From: Simmondsia chinensis
Taxonomy: Eukaryota; Streptophyta; Magnoliopsida; Caryophyllales; Simmondsiaceae
Assembly: GCA_018398585.1 (NCBI GenBank)
Contig: JAGTTD010000001.1
Coordinates: 9,798,501 to 9,862,500 of the forward strand
DNA length: 64,000 nt
Direction: 5' to 3'
The notes beneath the pieces were generated by a model, which saw only the letters and a program-made list of their open reading frames with translations, did no database searches and was not told the DNA's origin. Positions 11,001-22,957 of this stretch are shown in pieces (the first letter of the stretch is position 1; each line of letters begins with the position of its first letter). A program made the translations under genes and the position numbers.

Positions 11001-14000
11001 CAACAATAATTTCATATTGCTACTCTCTACATCAAAAACATAATTTGTGGGTGGCATTACCTCGTCACAACAATTTACCAATTTATATAATCAAATCTAT
11101 CATTGCATCCAAAATATATACAACTCCATCCATGTTTAATCCACAACAAAAGCAAAGCATCTAATACAAATCTACAACTCCATCCAAAATCTAATCTAAC
11201 GAGTACAAATAGCTAAAGAGAAAAATCCATCATCTACTAAAAAGTTCTAAGTAATTTGCTTACAACAAGAACAACAACATCATATATCTTCCAACACATA
11301 ATCTTCATCGGCAAATCTTCCTCTTCACATTCGCGATTAAGCTCATCATCCAATGATCTTCCATTTTCCTATGACAATGACTAATAGAGACAAACAACAA
11401 CAACATAAGCTCGATCACAATTTTTTAGCATAAAGGCAAATTATTACACTAAAACATTGTCATAGAGCCTATACACAACATCATAAGGATTTCCTTAGTA
11501 AATAGAGAACACGACTTTCTATTGGAGTATATTATGACACTAAAACATTCATATTTGCATAGTATAATAGAAAGTTCAACTCCTATATCTGAATTTGGAA
11601 AGGAGTATGTCATGATTTCCTCTACATCTTTTAACTTATAAGCATCATGTACTAACTCATGCAAATTCATATGCATTCTAGAGCTATTCATTGGTAAACA
11701 ATTATAAGAATGTGAGCTCCCAATTAATATGGTTATTAACTTATAAGCATCAATAATGTCAATGCATATTTCCGTCAAATACAGTTGTCTCCCAAGAAAT
11801 GTTCACCAAACTACAGTATTATCACATGAAAAATGAATTCATTCTACTTTATAAATACATCGAAAATGTCAAACATACACACAAACAATTGAACTATATA
11901 TATATCCACATCAAAAACCAGTTATGTATAGACGGTTTCAAAAGTAAACTCCCACATGGTCCAGCAGACACAAACATATCTGAAAATCTTTATTTGCAAA
12001 GCCTATTTAGCTTTAAATGTATCAAACATATACAGAAAAAGGATTTGTAATCTATCAAAATCCACCAAACTATACAACAGTTTGCTTGGATGCCTATATT
12101 CACGAACATGCGAAATACATTTTCCAAAGCAATGGATTCTTAAACAGGGAATGAACACAACCAATATATCACTAGGTTTCTCCTTGGCATCAAATTAAAC
12201 ACAAGTAACACATAACTACCATGAGTACATCTATTTCATTATAACCATTTACAGTACATTTCAGAGTTACCTAAATTTGAGTCCAATGGAGAAAATGTTT
12301 CTAAGAAGCAACAATAGTCAATATGATTCACTCAATCATATCACAGAAAGAATAAAAACGCCAAATAAATGATCCACTCAATATGATTCACTCAATTATA
12401 TCACAGAAATACTAGTTAATATACTTGCTAATGTTAATCCATGAACGTCACTAGGAGTTGCTTCAAAAAGTGGTGGAAGGCTTCTAAACCCTGTCAACAA
12501 GACCTACAAGATAATTAATTGAAGATGAATAACAAGAAACAAAAGCATACACCAAATTCAGAATAACTGCAAAAGGAAACCTCAGCACTTATTCAGGAAA
12601 AATAGTTCTTTGGAAGCAAGGGAATAAAGCACAACTGATCGCTGAAATATACAAAATTATACTTTATGCAACAATGGTTCATCAAAAAGATTTTGAAACA
12701 GGAAATCAAATTCACTAAAAACAAATGCCCAATACATATGTACCTTAGTGTCTAAGAATCGTTTAGTGGACATAAGATTTATAACCATGGAATCAAATGC
12801 CCATTACATTTGCACTAAACTAAGTCTCAGAAACTTACATGGTTCTGAGTGCCATGTCAAAGAACATAGGCAAATCATTTCTTGTATAACAAAATGAAAG
12901 CAAGACATGATGGAAAGTTAGAAGTAGGTATTTAGAGTATAGTTTCAAAACTCTAGAGACTAAAACATTTATCGAAGAGCCCATGGACGTTTCACATTTT
13001 AATGTAGTTGTTGATAAAAGAACAAGAGATAACATATAGAGAGTAGATTACTTGCACAAACCTATCGAAATTTGTTAATTTAACCCCATATCCTAAAAAA
13101 ATCATACACACTATGCTCATAAACTTTCATAATGACAAAAAACATATGAAGAACATAGAAAGTTGCTATGCTAATAAACCAATCAGTAAGTATTCGATGA
13201 ACTATAAAAAGGCTTACCTTAGGGCACTTATTTGAAGGCCTAACTGAAATCACAGAATACTAATCCAAGGTATTTCACAACATTTCAACTAATTCTAAAA
13301 AATAATAAATAGAGAAAAGTGATTAGACATGCCAAAATGCTCAACATGATATTCCAATACCAATTACCAAAGCATAACTTTTTAGCTAATTTTTTATATT
13401 TGAGCTCGAAGTCATATGTTATGAAATTATCAACTATGGAATCAGCAACTAAGGCCTCAAATCTTTCTCAACCATTTGATAACATCCCAGTTTAGCTTTA
13501 GAGCATTAAATTTTTCAAAAATATTAACCTAGTGGTTGACAGTCTAATCTGGAATTATTTTACAAATACGTTATCAGAATAGAATTTAACCCGTGAAGTT
13601 CAATTCAAAGTTCATATAAGTTGGAACGTTACTCCAGAAATTACGAAATTCACACCCAACCAAGCAATGTTCTAGCTTAACTAACTAGATTGCATATCAT
13701 AAACTTGACATACTGCCACAAAGGTCAAATACGTTCAATTCAAACAACTGAAATCCGTAACTCAAATTTACAACCAATTTATATAAGCTTACCACAAAAG
13801 GAGAAAAGGGCAACCTTGAGAGGTCAACACCAATGTTGGTTTTATACTTTGGGAGCTATTTTAACTTAAATTGACAAAAATAAAGAGTAACCCAAGAAAA
13901 ATAGTGATATAAGTTAATTGGGGTTTATTTTCACAAAAAGAAGAAATCGACCCATTCTTTAAACTTAAAATCGACCCATTCTTTATCCTTAAAACAATGT

Positions 14001-15660
14001 CTAGGGTTCAATTTCACGACATAATCAACAGCAATATGAAAAATCAACAAAAATCAATGAAAAACTAACGAAAACGTGAAGGATTTTGCTCGATTTCGCT
14101 CGGTTTTGACGATTTTGCTACTCTATTGCAAAAACACCAATTTGATACTAAATCTTGCTAGTTTTATTTAACACCAAAGCTTAAATAAGTTATATAACAT
14201 TTTGTTAACATGTTAATGTAGTATTTGGGTGGAGGATTTCGTGAAAAAATTAAGAAAATCGAGCTAGAAGGCAGCTTGCAGATCATGGGCGGCAAAACTC
14301 TGTTTTTCAAAGACAACTTGCATTTTGGCAATTAAAACTCGATTTGTTTTACCAAATTCATTGTACAAACATCACACAACATTAATATAATGTTTTGGTG
14401 CAGAATTTGGGCGGTAGAGTGTGGAAACAAAATCAAGAAAATGGCCAAAAATCAAGGAGATCTGCAGATATGCAGATCTGCCTCATGAAGCTCCAATGGG
14501 AGCTGATTTTGGAGGTTTTTTTGAAGTTTTTGTAATCCCAATCCTACCATTATAAATATAGGACGTTGCAAGGAGTAGAATCATCAAGTTTTCAGATAAA
14601 AAAACTCAAAAAAATCAAGTGAACGAAAGGGTCGAAGTTGGCTAGTTGTACACTGTCAACAGCCCAGTTTTTTTATGTTTTTGGGTTTTTTTTTGCTGAT
14701 TTTTTGTTATTTTTATCATTTTTCTTCATTAGTTCATGTATTTTGATACTGAAATATGTGTTGTGGAGGCCATCATCATGAAACAATTGCTAATTAATGA
14801 TTGTTATGTAATGTAATAACTTTTATTTTATTGCACAATACATGCACAAACCACTTCATGTGTGAGCACTCATAAGCCAATAATAGAACAACAAAATTTG
14901 GTCAATAATCGAAAGTAATAATGCATCCATGCAAAGAATTAAACGAAGAGTAAACACTAGATCCCATACCCCCAAAAGTATTATAGTTTGAAAAAGTAAA
15001 CAAATAACTTCTAACTTTATCAAACACACCGCTCAAACTATCAATTTGCATTAATTATACCCTATCTTATATTTGTCACCGAGAAGAAGTTCAAGCCCCA
15101 CTTGTACTAAAATCCAAAATTGGCCACTAAATCTAATTTAAATAATCTTTATAGTGTACACCAATCCAATCCCATAAGTTCAAGATACTTTTTATCATTT
15201 AATTCTTGTCATCTAAACCTATCTTCTTCTCATCAAATTCTATTGATTTCACTTCTATCTATCTTCTCGTTCTCTTCTATTCTCATCAAAATTCACTTCT
15301 TATCACAATTTAAAGCCTTAAAACCCTAGGTTATAATTCAAGTTTCATTTTCTCTAATTTTCAGCTTAGTTGTAAGGATTGTATCAAAAATCAAACCAAA
15401 TTTACACTAAAATATGAAAGTTGTAAACAAAACTAATGACTAAAAACCTAAAATATGCATGAAAAATATACTAAAATCAAAAAAATAAGAAGTAACACCA
15501 CAATCCAAACCCAAACCTCCTCAATAAGCAACACTAACAACCTCCCACCACAAATCTACTCAACAACAAGCACAATCAAGATAAATTTCAGCGAATTCAC
15601 GTCTCATATAATAAATTTACATGTTTTAAACAAAATAAAATGTAAAATGTACATAAAACA
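11001..15660. other. CACTA interior without recognisable transposase
   Basis: AT-rich sequence with only short frames. On the minus strand there are gene-like hints: a 26-bp segment (about 13210-13240) bounded by a ttcag acceptor and a gtaagc donor, a ccctagac block near 13990 with a doubled gaatgggtcgatttt, and a peptide stretch L-L-T-G-F-R-S-L-P-P-L near 12480-12510. I could not assign a product. It may be the remains of the element's own gene or captured host sequence. A TATA-like tataaatata lies at about 14551-14560 (+). Confidence 0.5.
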
Positions 15661-15667
15661 TTCTTGT

Positions 15668-15890
15668 TTAATACCGGAAATTTAGGGCGTAGAACTGGGG
15701 GACTAGACGAACGGACGGCAGAGCAGCGGCGGCCGGCGTGGTGGCTCTCGAGTCGAAGGGTGAGAACGGACGACCTGCAGCAGAGCAGCAGCGGCGAGAT
15801 TGGTGGTCGAGCGGGAGAGTGGGGCGCTGGAGACAGAGCGGGAGAGTGGGGGTCGCTGGAGAGAGCGCGGGAGAGGGTTAATTAGTGTTT
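15668..15890 (-). other. GC-rich island, likely transcription start/first exon of the CACTA
   Basis: About 220 bp of markedly GC-rich sequence (cggcggccggcg, gagcgggagagtgg repeats) stand out from AT-rich surroundings, some 1.5 kb inside the right end. The position and composition resemble the first exon of the minus-strand transcription unit of a CACTA element. The + strand frame here is Arg/Gly-rich low complexity and is not called as a gene. Confidence 0.4.
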
Positions 15891-16079
15891 TAGGATAGGT
15901 TTATAAGAATATTGGGGGAAAAATTTTAGGTTAGAATTAAGTATTGGGGAAAAATTTTGAGAGTGAAAATAAAATTTTGAGAAGAAAGAGGAAAAATTAA
16001 AGGGGGAAATATAAATTAAGAGGAAAAATAAAAATTGGGTAAAAATAAATTAAATACTATTAATTTTTATAATTTAAAA

Positions 16080-17389
16080 CTAATAACTTTGTTTGTTGGT
16101 AATGATTCTTTTAATATTGTAAAAATAATATTAGCAATAAATTTATTTGTTGGTAAATGTCTATATTAGTATTGGTTCAATACTAACAATTTATTTGTTA
16201 GTAATATAATTTTGCCTGTTGGTGATGGTTATTGGACAAAACTAACGAGCTTGTTTGTTAGTAATGAATATGTTAGTAATTCAAATATATTATTACCAAC
16301 AAATTTATTTATTAGTAAAGAACTCTGTTGGTATTGATCTAATTAATACCAACGGTCGCTATTTTTTTTGTTGGAAAATATATTTTTCACACTATATAAA
16401 ATAAATTACATATTTATTACCATCAACACCCATGACTGTTAGTATTGATCACTCAATTCCAACAGAATATTTTAATTTTTGTTAGTATTGGTCATATTTT
16501 TTGTAGTGAGGCATATGTAAGTAAATGTTAGAATTTGGTAATAAGTAAAGTATATATATAAAAATAAAATAAGTAAATAAAATTAAAGAGTGGAGGGACA
16601 ATGAAAGTGAAGAGGGAAAATAAAAAATTTTTGAAAATATTATTATTATTATTATTATTATTATTTAAAGTTAAATTATTTAAAATACATGTTCAATTAT
16701 AACTTATTACTAGTATGAGGTTTAGTGTACTAAGTTTTTAGTTCATAAATTTTGTGAAATAATATTTTAATACAGCAAGTTATGTATATTTTAATACGGT
16801 AAGAAAGAATAAAAATGGGACCTACTTACACCAATACAGATTGTTATTTAAACTATTTTTTAATTATGTTTTTAACTAAAAAATTATTTCATAAAAGGCA
16901 CTATAAAATTGATATATCAAACTTTACAGTATTAATATCTAAATTGCTCTAATAAAATTTTTTATAATTACTAATTTTTCTAAAATTTTGTTTATTGATA
17001 AATACATCTATTGGTACTAATTTAGTCAATACCAATAAAATTTATTTTATTTGGTAAGGATCTAGTTAATACCAACAAAATTTATTTTTGGAGACATTGA
17101 GCTAGTCAATACCAACAATACTAATTTCTGCTGGTATTAAATTAGTCAATACCAACAGCACATATTTCTGTTGGCGTTGAGCTGGTCAATAGCAACAGAA
17201 TTTGTTTCTGTTGGGATTGACTATATCAATACCAGCAGAAATTTACTTTTGTTGGGAATAGATTTTTATTATTTTCACTTCCTATTCCTTTCGAGTCATT
17301 ACCAACAGTAACATTACTGTTGGTAATGTACAACCATTACCAACAGAACCTAAAATACTACTGTTGGTAATGGTCACTTTTTTTGTAGT
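16080..17389. repeat. CACTA right subterminal repeats
   Basis: Degenerate units around tgttggtaatg, ttagtcaataccaaca and tctgttggtattga recur to the right TIR. They mirror the left array but are more diverged and spread over 1.3 kb. A perfect ATT/TTA microsatellite (16639-16665) interrupts them. Confidence 0.8.
16639..16665. repeat. (TTA)n microsatellite
   Basis: Nine uninterrupted ATT/TTA triplets inside the right subterminal region of the CACTA element. Confidence 0.9.
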
Positions 17390-17390
17390 G

Positions 17391-18633
17391 GTACTTTGAA
17401 TGAGCTCTGGGGTAATTTATTGGGTTGAGGAATCTAGTATCTCCACAATAAGTCGAGCTAGCTCTTCCTATGGCTGAAAAAAGGGGCCAAGTTAGGAGCT
17501 GCTTTGATAAAAATGATTGAGATACCATTCAAGAAAGGCCAATACCTATGGTTCAGGGACCCTAGCTCTTCTTCTTCGCACTAGTTGTGCGATAGGTACT
17601 TCTTCATCTTCTTCCTCTTCTTCTACCTGAACGGCTCAGGTAGGAAGAGTTGGGAGAACTTCCTTCTGCTTTCACTTCTTTAAGTGACCAATCTCGAGGG
17701 CTAGTGGAGAGGTTCCTGGTGGGACTCTTTTATCAACATCTGGGTAAAGCACCAGGCTCTGGCACTCCCAAGAGTCCCTTGGGAAGCTACTGCTGCAAAA
17801 CGAAAGGACGAAGATCAGTCCTTGATCAAAACCATTAAAAATAGAACTGAAGCATACTTCATGGCGGCTCTCTACTTGATGGGGCCTTCTGTGCAGTTGG
17901 CCTAATGCTGACTAGTTGGCTTCTTCTCAATCTAGGACCTATACACTCAAAAGAAGGTATAAAAGAATGATTGGCACCTCTGACCTCAAAAGAGAACTAA
18001 TAGGCTTGGAACCAAGTTGCAAAACGAGGTGTGTCACATGGACTATACCTACAGACAACGGGGTACCCGTAAAAGGATTTAATATCTTAATTCAACTCAC
18101 GAATCCCTTGGTGCTGAGGGAGTTGGATAGAGATCCTTTTAGCCCAATAAAGTTTTTTGGTCCTCGTACTAGGAAAGGGAACATCTTAGACCATACCAAA
18201 TTGCCTGGCGACTAACACATACCTGTAAGTCTCTGCCCCAGGATGAGTCTATTGATATACGAATAGATCTTGAAGGCAAAAGATTGCCTGCCACATCTAA
18301 GAGTTGACATCCACAGAGACATCATAATGAAGGTCCCATTTTCTGAACCAACAAGGACCAAGGTTTCTCTCCCTGAAGGGAGCCCATTGAGTCTCCTTCT
18401 TACCTCAAGGAGACATTAATCTCTCAAAGCATTAGGCAAAGGACCATCCTAGAGTAAAGAGGACCTCACAGCGAGCATACTGCTCCTCAAAACAATAAAC
18501 CTACTCGCATGTGTGTGCATAAAGGCCTATGGGTCAAAGCTTGGGGAAGTAAGCTTAAGGCCAAATTTGGACTAGCCAAAAGGTTCCACCTATTTCGATA
18601 GCATAGCTCTTAACTATGATGTCCCTAGAGCAT
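17391..18633 (-). pseudogene. Middle portion of gypsy antisense ORF (plant-mobile-domain-like)
   Basis: On the minus strand a decayed coding region contains the hallmark segment Y-x4-V-A-R-Q-F-G-x2-(stop)-D-V-P near 18180-18225. It matches the Y-x-P-x-R-V-A-x-Q-F-G-x-x-Q-D-x-P signature of plant-mobile-domain (PMD) proteins, with CAA changed to TAA at the Gln. Further on is an acidic stretch E-E-E-E-E-E-D-E-E-V-P followed by R-R-R-R-A-R (about 17570-17630). Such ORFs are known antisense to gag-pol in Tat-type gypsy elements. Stops and frameshifts are frequent. Confidence 0.65.
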
Positions 18634-19036
18634 TGTCATAATTCTAATAGTTGGGGCATATGGAAGCAAGTATGAATAAGTCAAGATTGTAATACGTAGT
18701 CATGAGTCTTAATATTGTCATGTACTAGGCTTGTTAGTAGGTAGTTAATTAGTAATTGTCAATGTAAGTCAAGTGGTAGTTAAAATAGGTCAATCTTGGA
18801 GGCTAAGGAGGGAAAGTCGGTTAAGATGGATGGTCCAAATGCAAAGTATCTAGCTCAGGTGAGTCTTAGCTTGAGATTAATATAAATAGGTGAGTCTTTC
18901 ATTGTAAGCTCATAACTTTGATGAAATACAAATATCTTTTATTCACTTCTTCCTTTCTCGCTTTTATTCACTTCTTTCTTATCGTAAATTCTTCTATCCC
19001 TAGGTCATGACTCGTGTTTGATCTCAGATCATGTCA
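18634..19036 (+). repeat. 5' LTR of the non-autonomous element
   Basis: TGTCATAATTC...GATCATGTCA. A TATA-like aatataaatag lies at about 18880-18890. The CT-rich ttcacttctttctt segment follows, typical of R/U5. Pairs with 22109-22511. Confidence 0.92.
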
Positions 19037-19038
19037 AT

Positions 19039-19050
19039 TGGTATCAGAGC
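19039..19050 (+). other. Primer binding site
   Basis: TGGTATCAGAGC is an exact initiator tRNA-Met-type site, two bases after the 5' LTR. Confidence 0.92.
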
Positions 19051-19514
19051 TTCGTTTGGTTTCCAGTGGAGCTCTTAATCAAGAAAAATTGAAATCAGAT
19101 TTTTTGTGCTGCACAAGAGAATTTAGATGCTTTGCATTTGATTTGGTTGAATCAAATTCAACTAAACTGAGTTTGTATTGTGTCAAGCTTTGGTGCTAGA
19201 TGCAATCAATCAACAAAAAAAGTAACGATCAGGTTCAAACTCAGTAAGTTAAGGTCAGATTGCAATTGATTTGAAATCTCAGCTTGCGTAGAGCTTAAGT
19301 GACAGTGAGATCATGATTCAGAATTAGTGCTATGTTGCACTAGGATTTGCTGCCATTCTATGCGCTAAACCGTGAACAAAAGTGCAGTACATTGATCGTA
19401 ATCAGTTTCTACTTTTGAAGTACAACAAGCTCAGAATTATTCAATTGTTCATCGTGTTGCAGTTAAGTTGCAAAATCCTCTGTGCTGTGTTCCTTGCAGA
19501 AGTGGAAATCGAAA

Positions 19515-20161
19515 TGGAATCTGTGGCTGAAACAATGCAAAGTATGCTAGATTTAATTACTGAGATGAGGCAGTATACTAATGAAAGGGTTGAGCAATTT
19601 TTTTAGGAGTTATCACAATTGTTTCAAGAGGTAGGGATCTCCACTCAAGCAATTTAGCAACCTGTTGAGTGAAACGCAACTGTGATCAGTGAAAATTTGG
19701 AAGTTGAAGGAGTAATTACAGAAGTTATCAGCACAAGTAAACTGGAGATTCAGAACAAAAGTCAAACTATTGAACTTCAGAAGCTTAGTGCTGCAGCTGC
19801 AACAACAATTCAGGAAGAAGATCAGCAGCTGCAACAGAACATTGAGCCAACAAAGAAACAAAACTCGGTTGGCAACGCTGATTCCAGTGGTAATTTGGGA
19901 GCTACAACTAAAATTCATGGGATTAATACCATCCCAAGCTTTGAGATTCAGAAGTTGGTCAAGGTTGTTCCAAGGCAGGATGATGAGCTACAGAGTGTTA
20001 CAACTAAGATACCACAAGCGATCATTAAGGTTATAGGTTGCAGATGGTTGCAATTGAAGCTGAAATTAAGGCTTGATTTTGAGATTAAGTTAGCAATTGG
20101 TCTTAGTCGCAAGAAGTTCTTTTCAAGAAAGAGATTGAGAACAAGGATCAAGCCACTCTAG
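19515..20161 (+). pseudogene. Gag-like N-terminal coding region of the non-autonomous element
   Basis: An ATG at 19515 opens M-E-S-V-A-E-T-M-Q-S-M-L-D-L-I-T-E-M, and the same frame runs, with three stops, to 20161. The composition is Glu/Gln/Lys-rich and predicted helical, as in the N-terminal part of chromovirus gag proteins (compare 54328). No zinc knuckle follows. The gag assignment rests on position and composition only. Confidence 0.4.
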
Positions 20162-22090
20162 GTTTACTAGGGAAGACCTCCTAATTTTCTTCTTCTCAAG
20201 TCCAATGAAGTGGTTCTTCACAAGCTTTACATGTTCAAGAACATGAAATTGAGGCAGCCTAAGATGGTGTTGTGGTCAATTGATAGATTAAGCGCATCTT
20301 CTTGGATCAATAGGATGTCGAAGAAGGCAAGGAGAATGAAAAGGGTTATCAGCAGTGTTGCAAGTCAGATAGGAATCAGGATGATTCTGTTACATTGCAA
20401 CCAAATTCAGTGAAGCAGCTGACTAAAATAGTAGATTTGGAGCTTATACTATTATGTATAATGTTGGAAGGCTTCCTATTGTATTGAAGGTTAAGCATTC
20501 AGTCACTTCAGCAAAGAAAAAAGTGAAGATAAAGGCCTTGGCTAAACAATAAATTTGGAAAAAAAAATTAGATGGTATGATGAACTTCTGTTCAGATCTG
20601 GAATTACAATACAAGGACCCCTTGGTAAAAGGAAATCTAAGCTGTTAGTGTTTGTGTTTGATATTGGATGGGCAATTAAGTCAAGCTCTAAACTAAGTGT
20701 GTGCGTTAATCGAGCTAAGAGCTTAGAACATACTCCAATGGTGTATCCCAATGTGAGACCTCCTGAAGTAGTGCATCATAAGGAAGGTCGAGTTTTTGTG
20801 AAGTCACATTTGTAGTTGCAACAAGAGCATAAGTTGGAAATTGATGAACAAATAGCTGATCTTTGGAGAGTTTGCAAACAGTTTGAAGTAACGATTGATC
20901 TATTCGAACTTAAGTATCAAGGAGTTTTGTTTAAAAGAAAAAGCCTGGAGGTGAAGTCTACTTTTGGATTAGAGCTGGAGTAAGACAATCTTGTTATCTC
21001 TCTATTGTGGCAGCAACATTCAGAAGGAACCTACGCCTTTAGGATTGAAAATAGCTACGTTCACTAAGTTCTGGAGCTGTGGGCTTGGTTGAGAGGTTAA
21101 TACAGCAGCACATTTGGAAAATTCTAGGTATTCGAAGGTATAATGTCAAGAATTCAAAGATTGGAATGAGGGAGTCAATTCAGTTCCATGAGACTGTAAG
21201 GTTGTATTCAGTTGAAGTTAGAAGTGACTCAATTAGGAACAAGCAGCAACAGCAAGTGATCAGAGCGCATAGCAGAAGCAATCAATTAAGGATTAGCTCA
21301 TGGGATTCTCAATCTTTCCTTATTCAGGTTACCATTGGTTGTGAAAATTCAGCTCCAAAGGATATTGAAGATTTGGTAACAACTAAAGGCTTGGTGTCAG
21401 TTAAGAAGAGGGTGGATTTTGTCAAGTATGTCTACAAAAGTGCAGCTTGGTGTGGTTTGGAAGAGATTAAGTTTTTGTGATTTATGGTGCAACAGCCAAG
21501 ACCAGATCCCTCATTGGATGTCTATAGTAAGATTCACTCCAAACAGTCCTTGATCTATAACACCAGTTGCAAGGGGACCTTTAGTAAGATTGTAAGAGTT
21601 TAAGAGTGGACAAGTGGGCTATACAAGTACGCAACCATCACATGGGAGTGGCTACTTAACAGTGGCAGATTTCTGGGCACGAATCAGGAAGTTTTAAGTT
21701 GTTGTTCAGCTGGTCTCATCTAGCTGACAAAACCTATTGGGAAAACTTGCAGGATTGAACAACCAGCTAGGGAATCAGACACTGGTGCAAGTTGGAATGC
21801 AATTAAGTGGAAGTCGGGGAATTGTGTTCATGTCATGATAAAGGGACTTCGTGTTGGCATTAAGCAAGCTCGAGATTTTCTTCCAGAACCTTACAAGTGG
21901 GAAGATATTTGCGAAATTGTTCACTTATATTGCAAGTGAAGACACCTTGATACTTGTTTGTGGAAAGTCCTTGAAGTTGCATCTTCTACAGCTTAATGGT
22001 ACTTGGCTCGAGTGCACTGCATTAAGGGAGCTCTGCAACAACAAGTGCTCAATAAAGACTCTTCTCTTTTAGATTCTTGAGGACAAGAAT
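20162..22090 (+). other. Interior of the non-autonomous element, unrecognised coding-like sequence
   Basis: Frames at 20555-20815, 21079-21480 and 21851-22072 are longer and less AT-biased than random, with segments such as D-E-Q-I-A-D-L-W-R-V-C-K (about 20845-20880) and Y-K-S-A-A-W-C-G-L-E-E. I recognise no retroviral domain. This could be decayed pol/3' sequence, or unrelated sequence packaged between the LTRs. Confidence 0.35.
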
Positions 22091-22096
22091 CTCTCA

Positions 22097-22108
22097 AGGG
22101 GGGAGTAT
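22097..22108 (+). other. Polypurine tract
   Basis: AAGGGGGGAGTA with one further base directly precedes the TG of the 3' LTR, where plus-strand DNA synthesis is primed. Confidence 0.85.
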
Positions 22109-22511
22109 TGTCATTATTCTAGTAGTTGGGGCATATGGAAGCGAATATGAATAAGTCAAGATTGTAATAAGTAGTAATGAGTCTTAATATTGTCATGTAT
22201 TAGGCTTGTTAGTAGGTAGTTAATTAGTAATTGTCAATGTAAGTCAAGTGGTAGTTAAAATAGGTCAATCTAGGAGGCTAAGGAGGGAAAGTCGGTTAAG
22301 ATGGATGGTCTAAATGCAATGTATCTAGCTCAGGTGAGTCTTAGCTTGATATTAATATAAATAGGTGAGTCTTTCATTGTAAGCTCATAACTTTGATGAA
22401 ATACAAATATCTTTTATTCACTTCTTCTTTTCTCGCTTTTATTCACTTCTTTCTTATCGCAAATTCTTTTATTCCTAGGTCATGACTCGAGTTTTATCTC
22501 GGATCATGTCA
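22109..22511 (+). repeat. 3' LTR of the non-autonomous element
   Basis: TGTCATTATTC...GATCATGTCA, exactly the same length as the 5' LTR and about 95 percent identical by eye. Confidence 0.92.
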
Positions 22512-22957
22512 ATTGAAAAGTCTGATGGCTTCATAGATGCGCAGGTTCTTCCATTTTTCTTCGTGGGTCAAATTAGCCTGTCAACCCATTTGGGGTACCG
22601 CTTTGTCAAGAACGTCCGTCCTTTGAAAGGCGCCACTTCATTGCAAATGCATGTTCCTCCCCATGATTGACCTACAAAGGCTCTACAATGTAAAGGAGAC
22701 ACGTCAATATCTAGAAACAAACCGGGACGGATCGGAATGTCATGAGATAGGTCAAAGATGGGTTCTAGGGCATATGACACGAAAGAAGACCCTTCTTTTG
22801 TAACCAAGAAAGATCTTCTTCGTCGGTGTTGAGATCATTTGGACTCCAAATCACGTCAAAGACCAATGAAGTTTCAGATTGGAGAATGCGGTAGCTGCTC
22901 AATAAGGCTGTCAGCATAGGGAAGGGGGGCAGAAACGGCGAAAAAAATTTGAGCCAT
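22512..22957 (-). pseudogene. 5' portion of gypsy antisense ORF (plant-mobile-domain-like)
   Basis: A minus-strand ATG (22955-22957) opens M-A-Q-I-F-F-A-V-S-A-P-F-P-M-L-T and runs through S-P-N-D-L-N-T-D-E-E-D-L to a stop near 22765. One shift restores D-L-S-H-D-I-P-I-R-P-G-L-F and F-V-G-Q-S-W-G-G-T. The stretch ends at the LTR element (22511); the gene resumes at 18633. ATG chosen as the first in frame, about 770 bp from the 3' LTR of the gypsy element. Confidence 0.6.

Larger units (their letters stand above)
10600..17390. mobile_element. CACTA (En/Spm) DNA transposon, non-autonomous, 6.8 kb
   Basis: The left end reads CACCACAAAAAAAGTGAC and the right end, reverse-complemented, CACTACAAAAAAAGTGAC. 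Over about 29 bases the two ends differ at three positions. The element is flanked by a 3-bp duplication, GTA, at 10597-10599 and 17391-17393, the length typical of CACTA elements. Subterminal TTGTTGGTAA/TTACCAACAA repeats fill both ends. I see no TNP2-type transposase, so mobilisation in trans is likely. It interrupts the gypsy antisense ORF. Confidence 0.93.
18634..22511 (+). mobile_element. Complete non-autonomous LTR retrotransposon (LARD-like), 3.9 kb
   Basis: Two LTRs of 403 bp each (18634-19036 and 22109-22511) start TGTCAT and end GATCATGTCA; a hand count finds about 18 differences. A perfect PBS (19039-19050) follows the 5' LTR and a purine tract precedes the 3' LTR. The 3.1-kb interior has no protease, RT or integrase that I can see. 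A clean 5-bp target duplication is not visible; ATTG occurs at both outer edges. It lies within the gypsy antisense ORF. Confidence 0.9.

Noticed and set aside
11449..11778. 109-codon minus-strand frame inside the CACTA as a transposase
   Set aside because: No TNP2/TnpA motif; length is within chance for AT-rich non-coding sequence.
15664..15885. Arg/Gly-rich open frame on the + strand
   Set aside because: GC-rich DNA lacks stop codons by composition; no start context, no domain, and it lies inside a CACTA element transcribed, if at all, on the other strand.
18634..22511. TRIM element
   Set aside because: LTRs of 403 bp and a 3.1-kb interior are too long for TRIMs; LARD-like or defective autonomous element fits better.
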